Assembly: GCA_046154545.1 (NCBI GenBank)
Contig: JBJXGC010000296.1
Span: forward strand, 1 to 9,670
Length of the DNA: 9,670 nt
Origin: JBJXGC01 sp046154545
GTDB lineage: Bacteria > Chloroflexota > Dehalococcoidia > Tepidiformales > Tepidiformaceae
Reading direction: 5' to 3'
Position 1 is the first letter of the stretch. Each line of letters opens with the position of its first letter. The position numbers were made by a program, and so were the translations under genes. Under the pieces are notes generated by a model that was not told where the DNA came from, ran no database searches, and saw only the letters and a list, made by a program, of their open reading frames with translations. Below are positions 1-4,701 of the stretch, piece by piece.

Positions 1-253
1 CGGGCGGCCGCCGCGCGAGCACCGGCGCGAGCTCCTCCGCCCGGAGCACCGCCGGTGCCGTCCCGAGCGCGAACCAGAAGCCGCTCAGGTTGCAGGCGAT
101 GGCCCACCGCGGGGTGGCCCGGTCATCGACCCAGACCACGCCCGGCATCGAGCCGTCGATGACTGCGTGTACGAATGCCATATGCCCCGCAACGTCATGC
201 GCCGGGACCAGGTGACGAATAGCGCCGTACTCCGCGGGGGCCAGCTCTTCCAT
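1..253 (-). CDS. GNAT-family N-acetyltransferase (ZmaR-like type), N-terminal part only
   Basis: This reading frame starts at ATG 253-251, has an in-frame TAA six codons upstream and stays open to the left edge, so 84 codons are visible and the C-terminus is missing. The protein begins MEELAPAEYGAIRHLVPAHD and continues with an HAVIDG...PGVVWVDD...PRWAIA pattern. This matches the start of the GNAT subfamily that includes the zwittermicin resistance protein ZmaR (Pfam GNAT_acetyltran): an N-terminal helix, then a strand carrying 'PG.V.VDD' followed by a proline. The acetyl-CoA-binding P-loop lies in the missing part, so catalytic competence cannot be judged. Family members move an acetyl group from acetyl-CoA to amines; the substrate here is unknown. 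It lies 78 bases downstream of the E2 gene on the same strand with no obvious terminator between, so it may be the last gene of the dehydrogenase operon. The Shine-Dalgarno sequence is weak. Family call fairly sure, function unknown. Confidence 0.7.
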   Translation of the reverse strand, partial: MEELAPAEYGAIRHLVPAHDVAGHMAFVHAVIDGSMPGVVWVDDRATPRWAIACNLSGFWFALGTAPAVLRAEELAPVLARRPP

Positions 254-331
254 CCGGAAACTATGCCCTTACGGCGCTGCACCGACAACGCGGCAGATTG
301 TCCGAGCCGGAAGGCAGGCCCCGCCAGCCGT

Positions 332-1627
332 TCAGGCGATCGCTTCGAGCCTGGCTTTCAGGGCTGCGAGGAATCCCCCCGCCTCCAGGCCATCCAGGGC
401 ACGGTGGTCGAAGCTCAGGCAGACGTTCAGCATCGCACGGACTGCGATCGCCTCATCGGCGACAACGACCGGCCGCTTAACGACCCGCTCCATCGTCACG
501 ATCGCCACCTGGGGCGTGTTCACAATCGGCTTCGAGGCGATCGACCCAAAGGCCCCCGTGTTGTTCACGGTGACTGTCCCGCCCTCGATGTCCTCGACCC
601 GGAGCTTACGGCTCCGGGCGCGGGCGGCGAGGTCACTGATAGCCCGGGCAAGCCCTTCGACGCTGAGGTCACCGGCCTCGTGGATGACCGGCACGACCAG
701 CCCCTGTTCGGCCGCCACCGCGATGCCAACGTTGAGGGACTGGTAGCGCCGTAACTCCTCGCCTTCCCACCGCGCGTTCAGCATGGGGAACTCGCGGAGC
801 GCCTCGCAGACCGCACGCGTGAAATAGGGCAGCAGCGTCAGTTCGACGCCCACCTGCTCAGCGAAGCGCGACTTCTCCCGCTCCCGCAGGCGTACCAGCC
901 CGGTCACGTCCGCCTCGACCATCGTCCAGGCCTGCGGCGTCTCGAGGTTCGAGCGCTTGAGGTGCTCGGCGATGGTGCGGCGCGTCGGGCTGAGTTGCAC
1001 TACCTCGTATCGCTGGCCCGGCCGGTCTCCGGATGCCCGAACCAGTGCGGAGGCGGCCGGCGCATTGGAAGCCGCGATGACTGGCGGCGCGGCAAGGAAC
1101 CGCTCGACATCCTTCCGGGTCACGCGCCCGCCGATGCCCGAACCAACGATGGCCGCGAGTTCCACCCGGTGTTCGCCCGCCAGCCTCAGGACCGCAGGCG
1201 AATAGAACCGTTCCCGGTGCTCGGGCGAATGTCTCACGGCTGCTGTCTGGACCGGGCGCGCGACGGTCACGGCGCCATTGACGGACGCCCCTGCCGGCTC
1301 CTCGTCCGGTGGGATGGCCATCGGGCCCCCCGTCCAGCCGCCCGTGGCCGGGCTCAGGACCCCGACCGGCGTCGCAGGCAGGGCAGCAGTCGCGGCCTCG
1401 GCCACGTCGCAGAGGGCCGCACCCACATCGACGGTTTCGCCTTCAGGCACATGGATGGCGCCCATCACGCCTTCGAAGGGGGATGGCAGCTCGGCCGTCA
1501 CCTTCTCCGTCTCGATTTCGCAGAGCGGGTCGTCGAGGGCCACCGGCTCGCCCGGCTGCTTTAGCCATTTCAGGATGGTGCCCTCGGTGACGCTCTCGCC
1601 GAGCTGCGGCATGTTCACTGTCGCCAC
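332..1627 (-). CDS. bkdB: Branched-chain 2-oxoacid dehydrogenase E2, dihydrolipoamide acyltransferase
   Basis: E2 core of a 2-oxoacid dehydrogenase complex, 431 residues and full length. It takes the acyl group formed by E1 onto a lipoyl-lysine and passes it to CoA in the cytoplasm. Visible domains in order are a lipoyl domain at about 3-77 with the modified lysine in ETEKVT (K42), a linker at about 78-139, a peripheral-subunit-binding domain at about 141-178 (FYSPAVLRLAGEH ... GIGGRVTRKDVERFL), and the acyltransferase domain from about 205 to the end. The active-site motif HRALDG is at 408-413, with the expected His and Asp, preceded by a GTVTVNNTGAFGS segment typical of the family. The start is GTG 1627-1625, supported by GGAGG five bases upstream; the ATG five codons later would cut into the lipoyl domain. 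It follows E1 beta by 14 bases. The sequence alone gives E2 of the pyruvate/branched-chain/acetoin group; the branched-chain assignment comes from the E1 neighbours. Confidence 0.93.
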   Translation of the reverse strand: MATVNMPQLGESVTEGTILKWLKQPGEPVALDDPLCEIETEKVTAELPSPFEGVMGAIHVPEGETVDVGAALCDVAEAATAALPATPVGVLSPATGGWTGGPMAIPPDEEPAGASVNGAVTVARPVQTAAVRHSPEHRERFYSPAVLRLAGEHRVELAAIVGSGIGGRVTRKDVERFLAAPPVIAASNAPAASALVRASGDRPGQRYEVVQLSPTRRTIAEHLKRSNLETPQAWTMVEADVTGLVRLREREKSRFAEQVGVELTLLPYFTRAVCEALREFPMLNARWEGEELRRYQSLNVGIAVAAEQGLVVPVIHEAGDLSVEGLARAISDLAARARSRKLRVEDIEGGTVTVNNTGAFGSIASKPIVNTPQVAIVTMERVVKRPVVVADEAIAVRAMLNVCLSFDHRALDGLEAGGFLAALKARLEAIA

Positions 1628-1632
1628 GGCGG

Positions 1633-1640
1633 CCTCCTTC
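1633..1640 (-). promoter_or_regulatory. Ribosome binding site for E2, fixes a GTG start
   Basis: The minus strand reads GAAGGAGG, followed by five bases and then GTG at 1627. This near-perfect anti-Shine-Dalgarno match at a good distance is the reason for choosing GTG rather than the ATG at codon 6. Confidence 0.8.
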
Positions 1641-1641
1641 G

Positions 1642-2619
1642 TCAGTACGCGGCCAGCTCGCGGGCGGCTGCGGCGATCTTCTGCCGGTCGGGCATGAAGA
1701 AGCTCTCCATTGCGTGGTGATAGGGCATGGCCGGCACATCGGGCGCGGCCAGCCGCCGCACGGGTGCGTCCAGGTATTCGAAGGCGTGCTCACCGATGAG
1801 GGCCGCGATTTCGCCCCCAAACCCGCCCGTCAGTGTGTCTTCGTGCACGATCAGGACTTTCCCCGTCGCCCTCGCGGTTTCGAAGATGGTCTCCACGTCG
1901 AGGGGCTGCAGTGACAGGAGGTCCACGACCGTGCACTCGATCCCTTCGCCTGCCAGGGTCTCCGCGGCGGCCAGCGATTCATGGAGCATGAACCCGTAAG
2001 CGATGATGGTGAGGTCGTCTCCCCGCCGCGCGACCCGGGCGCGGCCGATCACCGTCTCCGCCGGCGCCCCGTCCATCTCCTGTTTGAACATCCGGTAGAT
2101 GCGTTTGTGCTCGAGGAAGAGCACGGGGTTCGGGTCCGCGATCGAGGCCTTCAGGAGCGAGCGGTAATCGGCCGGGAAGGCCGGCGCCACGACTTTGATC
2201 CCGGGCAAGTGGGTGTAGTACGCCTCGATACTCTGCGAGTGGTGCTGGCCACCGTGCACGCCGCCGCCCCAGGGCGTGCGGACCACCATCGGCAACCAGG
2301 CGTCGCCCCGCGTCCTGTAGCACCAGCGCGAAGCCTCGCTGCAGAGCTGATCGAAGCCAGCGTGGATGAAGTCCGCGAACTGGATCTCAGCCACCGGCCG
2401 CAGCCCGTAGTGGGCCGCGCCAATGCTGATGCCGATGATCGACGACTCGGCCAGGGGCGAGTCGATGACCCTGCCCGGGAACTTCGGGGCCAATCCCTCC
2501 GTCGCCCGGAAGACGCCCCCGGCTTCGACATCCTCGCCGAGGATGAAGACGCGGTCATCCGCCGTCATCTCCTCCTCCAACGTGGCCCTAACCGCCTGGA
2601 TGACCGTCATCTCAACCAC
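1642..2619 (-). CDS. bkdAB: Branched-chain 2-oxoacid dehydrogenase E1 component, beta subunit
   Basis: Beta subunit of the thiamine-diphosphate-dependent E1 decarboxylase, 325 residues, the usual length. It pairs with the alpha subunit encoded just upstream to decarboxylate branched-chain 2-oxoacids and acylate the E2 lipoyl group. The N-terminal pyrimidine-binding domain shows LGEDV at 27-31, GVFRATEGL at 35-43 and DSPLAESSIIG at 53-63, where E58 is the conserved glutamate that activates the cofactor. A GGGVHG...HHSQS loop follows at about 118-130. The PVLFLEHKRIYR segment and the C-terminal transketolase domain (IIAYGFMLHES ... VVDLLSLQPLD ... VIVHEDT-like ... RLAAPDVPAMPYHHAMESFFMP, given here in pieces) resemble Bacillus BfmBAB more than pyruvate E1 beta. 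The start is taken as GTG 2619 on Shine-Dalgarno spacing; an ATG three codons later is the alternative and changes little. Only three bases separate it from the alpha gene, so the two are probably translationally coupled. Confidence 0.93.
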   Translation of the reverse strand: MVEMTVIQAVRATLEEEMTADDRVFILGEDVEAGGVFRATEGLAPKFPGRVIDSPLAESSIIGISIGAAHYGLRPVAEIQFADFIHAGFDQLCSEASRWCYRTRGDAWLPMVVRTPWGGGVHGGQHHSQSIEAYYTHLPGIKVVAPAFPADYRSLLKASIADPNPVLFLEHKRIYRMFKQEMDGAPAETVIGRARVARRGDDLTIIAYGFMLHESLAAAETLAGEGIECTVVDLLSLQPLDVETIFETARATGKVLIVHEDTLTGGFGGEIAALIGEHAFEYLDAPVRRLAAPDVPAMPYHHAMESFFMPDRQKIAAAARELAAY

Positions 2620-2622
2620 GGT

Positions 2623-3645
2623 TCACAGCTCCTTGTACACGTCGCCAAGGGCGTCTTCGGGCGCCGGGTCTGGCTGCATCATCGCCCACTGCATCGCCTC
2701 CTTGACTTCCTCATCGACGCGCTGCTCGATTTCGTCGAGGTCCTCCCGAGGGAAGATCCCGCCGGTTTCGACCCGTGCCCTGAAAACCGTCACCGGGTCT
2801 TTCTTCGACCACTCTTCGAGCTCCTTCTTCGGCCGGTAGCGCGTGTCGTCGTCGTCGCTGCTGTGAGGCCAGAGCCGGTAGCACTTCGCCTCGATCAGGA
2901 ACGGTCCGCCGCCCCGCCTTGCCTGATCGACGGCCGGGCGGACCGTCTGGTAGACGGCGATCCCGTCCATGCCATCGACCAATGCGCCGCGCAGGCCGTA
3001 GCCCCGGGCGCGGTCGGCGACATGCTCGACGGGCATCTCTTTGTCGGTGCGTTCCGTGATCGCGTAGCCGTTGTTCTGGACGTAGAAGATGACCGGCAGC
3101 TTGTGGATCGCGGCGAAATTGAGCGCTTCGTGGAAGTCGCCGCGGCTCGTGCTTCCCTCGCCGCAGCAGGTGAGGACGACCACCGGGTCGTTCCGCATCT
3201 TGGCGGCGAGGGCGATGCCCGTGGCGTGGAGGAACTGGGTCGTCACGACGCTCGACTGGGTCACGATATGCCGGTCGCGGTTGCCCCAATGGGCCGGCAT
3301 CTGGCGGCCGTGGCTGTTCGGGTCGTCGCGCTTGGCGAGGAGGTTCAGCATCGCCTCGCGGGCGTCCATCCCCAGGACGAGGTTCATCCCCAGGTCACGG
3401 TAGTAGGGCGCGAGGTAGTCGATGCCCTTGCGGAGGGCCATGGCCGCGCCCACCTGGGCCGCTTCCTGGCCGGCCCCCGCGATCACGAACGGCGCCCGCC
3501 CCTGGCGATTGAGCGCCAGCATGCGCTCGTTCAGGCGGCGCGCCAGGAGCATGTAGTAGTACATCTGCTCGAGTTCGTGCTCGCTCAGCAGGTACTCGTC
3601 GATGGTCTCTTTCGAACGGGGTCGTGCAGTCCGCGTAGCGGCCAT
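2623..3645 (-). CDS. bkdAA: Branched-chain 2-oxoacid dehydrogenase E1 component, alpha subunit
   Basis: Alpha subunit of the E1 decarboxylase, 340 residues. It holds most of the thiamine-diphosphate site and forms an alpha2beta2 tetramer with the next gene's product. The diphosphate and magnesium motif is GEG (162-164) ... NN (191-192). Glutamate replaces the commoner aspartate of GDG, as in branched-chain E1 alpha proteins. The loop YRLWPHSSDDDDTRYR at about 256-271 matches the branched-chain active-site loop and is almost the same as in Bacillus BfmBAA. Other matches include NRQGRAPFVI (46-55), GQEAAQVGAA (59-68) and PYYRDLGM (80-87). The start is ATG 3645, with GAGG six bases upstream; a GTG at 3690 would add 15 residues without family resemblance. 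A candidate extended -10 lies about 95 bases upstream, so the dehydrogenase genes may have their own promoter. In mammals serines of this loop are phosphorylated; no kinase gene is seen here. Confidence 0.94.
   Translation of the reverse strand: MAATRTARPRSKETIDEYLLSEHELEQMYYYMLLARRLNERMLALNRQGRAPFVIAGAGQEAAQVGAAMALRKGIDYLAPYYRDLGMNLVLGMDAREAMLNLLAKRDDPNSHGRQMPAHWGNRDRHIVTQSSVVTTQFLHATGIALAAKMRNDPVVVLTCCGEGSTSRGDFHEALNFAAIHKLPVIFYVQNNGYAITERTDKEMPVEHVADRARGYGLRGALVDGMDGIAVYQTVRPAVDQARRGGGPFLIEAKCYRLWPHSSDDDDTRYRPKKELEEWSKKDPVTVFRARVETGGIFPREDLDEIEQRVDEEVKEAMQWAMMQPDPAPEDALGDVYKEL
2629..2634 (-). promoter_or_regulatory. Ribosome binding site for E1 beta inside the end of E1 alpha
   Basis: AAGGAG lies within the last codons of the alpha gene, nine bases before GTG 2619 and 18 before the ATG at 2610. 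The distance favours GTG. Its position inside the upstream gene fits coupled translation of the two E1 subunits, which are needed in equal amounts. Confidence 0.65.
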
Positions 3646-3651
3646 ACCGAA

Positions 3652-3655
3652 CCTC
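3652..3655 (-). promoter_or_regulatory. Ribosome binding site for E1 alpha, decides the ATG start
   Basis: GAGG lies six bases before ATG 3645 on the minus strand. It supports the 340-residue form over the longer form from GTG 3690. Confidence 0.6.
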
Positions 3656-3739
3656 AACCGGCACCCTGGGTGGCGACCGGCGCTGAACACCCGGTTTGGG
3701 CTTTTCCAGCCGGCGGCGCCTGGCAGGTTGCTCTATTTG

Positions 3740-3748
3740 AGTGTAGCA
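3740..3748 (-). promoter_or_regulatory. Candidate extended -10 promoter for the dehydrogenase genes
   Basis: The minus strand reads TGCTACACT, that is TGn directly followed by the -10-like hexamer TACACT. It sits 95 bases before the E1 alpha start in the gap after the small upstream gene. The -35 position at a 17-base spacer (CCGATG) is poor, which is tolerated in extended -10 promoters. Only a motif match, no further support. Confidence 0.3.
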
Positions 3749-3757
3749 CCATGGCGG

Positions 3758-3772
3758 CCGGCCATCGGCCGG
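3758..3772 (-). other. Short GC hairpin after the small membrane-protein gene
   Basis: CCGGCC and GGCCGG are separated by three bases, giving a perfect 6-bp stem. It begins nine bases after the stop codon of the 76-residue gene. No T-run follows, so it is not a standard intrinsic terminator. It could attenuate or shield the 3' end, or overlap the -35 region of the candidate E1 alpha promoter. It may also be chance in GC-rich DNA. Confidence 0.3.
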
Positions 3773-3780
3773 GGAACACC

Positions 3781-4011
3781 CTACATCGCGGGGCCGGGCT
3801 CGTCGCGTGAGCAACCGTCGCCGGTCAATCCGGCTGCCGCTGGCTCGACCGGCTGCCCTGCGAGGGTCGGGTCTGTGAGCGTGGTGACCGTCTGCGTGCC
3901 AAGGGCGCCTGCGGCGGCGCCGCCATTGTGGAACAAGAGGACGCTGAACAGCGGCAAGGCGGCGAAACCGAGCGCAAGCGCCAGGAACGCGGCGAGCATG
4001 GGACGGGGCAT
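3781..4011 (-). CDS. Small single-span membrane or exported protein, unknown function
   Basis: A 76-residue protein of no family I recognise. It starts MPRPMLAAFLALALGFAALP, and residues about 5-27 form one strongly hydrophobic span ending in FSVLLFHNGG. The rest is a small, polar, Ala/Gly/Thr-rich tail (GTQTVTTLTDPTLAGQ) with one cysteine, ending in PAM then TAG. There is no lipobox. Only one positive charge (R3) precedes the span, so an uncleaved signal anchor with the tail outside is likely but not certain. The best evidence that it is real is the start: GGAGG lies six bases before ATG 4011, among the best ribosome binding sites in the window. It is the first gene of the leftward group, 135 bases before E1 alpha. 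Possible but unproven: it is only a neighbour of the dehydrogenase and not functionally linked. Confidence 0.55.
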   Translation of the reverse strand: MPRPMLAAFLALALGFAALPLFSVLLFHNGGAAAGALGTQTVTTLTDPTLAGQPVEPAAAGLTGDGCSRDEPGPAM

Positions 4012-4017
4012 GGGCCA

Positions 4018-4022
4018 CCTCC
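4018..4022 (-). promoter_or_regulatory. Strong ribosome binding site for the 76-residue protein
   Basis: The minus strand reads GCGGAGGTGGCCC before ATG 4011. GGAGG is followed by six bases before the start, near the ideal distance. In a small gene with no known relatives this is the main sign of translation. Confidence 0.6.
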
Positions 4023-4092
4023 GCTAGAGATTCCGGATAAGCTTACCTTACCTACGCCACGGGCGCTACGGCCGGATTCAAGCAGGGAGGGC

Positions 4093-4178
4093 GTCAGCGT
4101 TTTGGGGGGAGCGACGTGTGGCCCGCGCGGCCAGGGCGAGATATGCGAACGCTGGGCGGTGCGTCTCATGCCTTGCCC
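4093..4178 (+). repeat. Intergenic direct repeat, copy 1
   Basis: The copy starts GTCAGCGTTTTGGG and continues through TGTGGCCCGCG, GCCAGGGCGAGA and TATGCGAACGC (ending 4152). In the first 50 bases it differs from copy 2 by three substitutions and two extra bases. After that it lacks about 14 bases present in copy 2. Weaker similarity runs on to CTTGCCC (ending 4178). The orientation is the same as copy 2, 267 bases apart. It looks like a member of a dispersed non-coding repeat family; only two copies can be seen here. Confidence 0.75.
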
Positions 4179-4324
4179 AAGAATCCGGAGTCACCCCAAC
4201 ATCCCCGGCGTCACGCTGAGCCGCGACCGCGAGGGAGTGTCACCCGCTTGAACGCCCTGATTTGTCCGGGCACGCCGCTCTGCAGACCGTGCCACGGGCG
4301 CCGTCGCAGCGCTTGCTGACGCGC

Positions 4325-4339
4325 GCGCCTCTGAGGCGC
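4325..4339 (+). repeat. GC-rich palindrome between the repeat copies
   Basis: GCGCCTC and GAGGCGC flank a single T, a perfect inverted repeat with 7-base arms. As RNA it would form a 5-bp GC stem with a five-base loop. There is no T-run, so it is not an obvious terminator. It lies 21 bases before repeat copy 2 and could be part of the repeated unit, although copy 1 has no counterpart. Confidence 0.4.
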
Positions 4340-4359
4340 CGCCCCGGCGGTGGGCAGGT

Positions 4360-4458
4360 GTCAGCGTTTTGGGTGGAGGGACCTGTGGCCCGCGGCCAGG
4401 GCGAGAGCCGCGAATTGCCGTATGCGAACGCGGTATGCGGAGCGGAACGCCCTTGCCC
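4360..4458 (+). repeat. Intergenic direct repeat, copy 2
   Basis: The copy starts GTCAGCGTTTTGGG, then TGTGGCCCGCG, GCCAGGGCGAGA, a segment of about 14 bases absent from copy 1 (4407-4420), and TATGCGAACGC (4421-4431). Diverged similarity continues to CTTGCCC (4452-4458). The internal length difference against copy 1, with well conserved flanks, suggests two members of an older repeat family and not a recent tandem duplication. Confidence 0.75.
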
Positions 4459-4568
4459 CGGCCCGAAAAACTCGGACGCCCGCCCGGATTCAAGCACCGC
4501 CGTCCGTGCTGTACCACGCCTCTCGTTGGCCCTGCTGCCGGCCGTCGTGGCCCTCCCGATGTGGGTCG

Positions 4569-4583
4569 GCCTAATACTTAGGC
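4569..4583 (+). promoter_or_regulatory. Inverted repeat upstream of the transporter promoter, possible operator
   Basis: GCCTAA and TTAGGC are separated by TAC, a perfect 6-base inverted repeat that is AT-richer than its surroundings. It ends 26 bases before the -35 hexamer. This position suits an activator or repressor site for the transporter operon. TTT follows directly, so a very weak terminator is the alternative. No regulator gene is in the window to pair with it. Confidence 0.4.
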
Positions 4584-4609
4584 TTTCCTGAACGATCGCA
4601 AATTTTCCC

Positions 4610-4638
4610 TTGTTTCGACGATAGGGCAAACCTATAGT
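4610..4638 (+). promoter_or_regulatory. Sigma70-type promoter of the transporter operon
   Basis: A -35-like TTGTTT (4610-4615) and a -10-like TATAGT (4633-4638) are exactly 17 bases apart, in one of the most AT-rich stretches of the window. Each hexamer matches the consensus at four or five positions, with the most important bases kept. Transcription would start near 4645, giving a leader of about 57 bases before the binding-protein start. Confidence 0.6.
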
Positions 4639-4662
4639 CCGCCATCAGCGTACAGGTGTTGT

Positions 4663-4677
4663 GAGCCGATACGGCTC
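4663..4677 (+). other. Leader hairpin before the binding-protein gene
   Basis: GAGCCG and CGGCTC are separated by ATA, a perfect 6-bp stem in the predicted 5' leader, eight bases before the ribosome binding site. It could stabilise the mRNA or affect access to the site. It is too small to call a riboswitch. Confidence 0.4.
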
Positions 4678-4701
4678 CACCCACGGAAGGGGACGTTTTC
4701 T

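Larger units (their letters stand above)
4023..4701. other. Divergent intergenic region, no convincing gene
   Basis: About 680 bases lie between the leftward small gene and the rightward transporter operon. Several reading frames of 60-130 codons cross it on both strands, but they overlap one another, lack good ribosome sites and encode Arg/Pro/Gly/Ser-rich sequence expected from non-coding GC-rich DNA. What can be seen is two copies of a direct repeat (4093-4178 and 4360-4458), a GC-rich palindrome (4325-4339), and an AT-richer right end from about 4569 with promoter elements. The words GCCACGGGCGC (4056, 4291) and CGGATTCAAGCA (about 4073, 4486) also each occur twice. No tRNA, rRNA or recognised riboswitch was seen. 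Confidence 0.6.

Noticed and set aside
85..288. Minus-strand frame of 67 codons at the left end
   Set aside because: It overlaps the GNAT gene in another frame and its Arg/Ser/Pro-rich product has no family look, while the frame from 253 matches the GNAT start and is open to the edge.
254..331. Terminator between E2 and the GNAT gene
   Set aside because: No stem of useful length followed by T residues was seen in the minus-strand reading, so the genes may be co-transcribed.
167..754. Plus-strand open frame of 195 codons opposite the end of E2
   Set aside because: It runs antisense across the end of E2, the gap and the start of the GNAT gene, all of which are better supported.
1981..3810. 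Plus-strand open frame of 609 codons antisense to the E1 genes
   Set aside because: It lies wholly opposite E1 beta, E1 alpha and the following gap, has no ribosome binding site and encodes His/Arg/Asp/Val-rich sequence that mirrors GC-biased codons of the real genes. The sense strand has clear family motifs.
4093..4458. CRISPR array
   Set aside because: Only two copies, 267 bases apart with unequal lengths and no regular spacers; no cas genes.
4191..4629. Overlapping minus-strand frames of 108 and 129 codons in the intergenic region
   Set aside because: They cross the repeat copy and the promoter-like sequence, have no good ribosome binding sites and overlap plus-strand frames of similar length. 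The recurring peptide PPKTLTP in two minus frames comes from the DNA repeat, not from protein homology.
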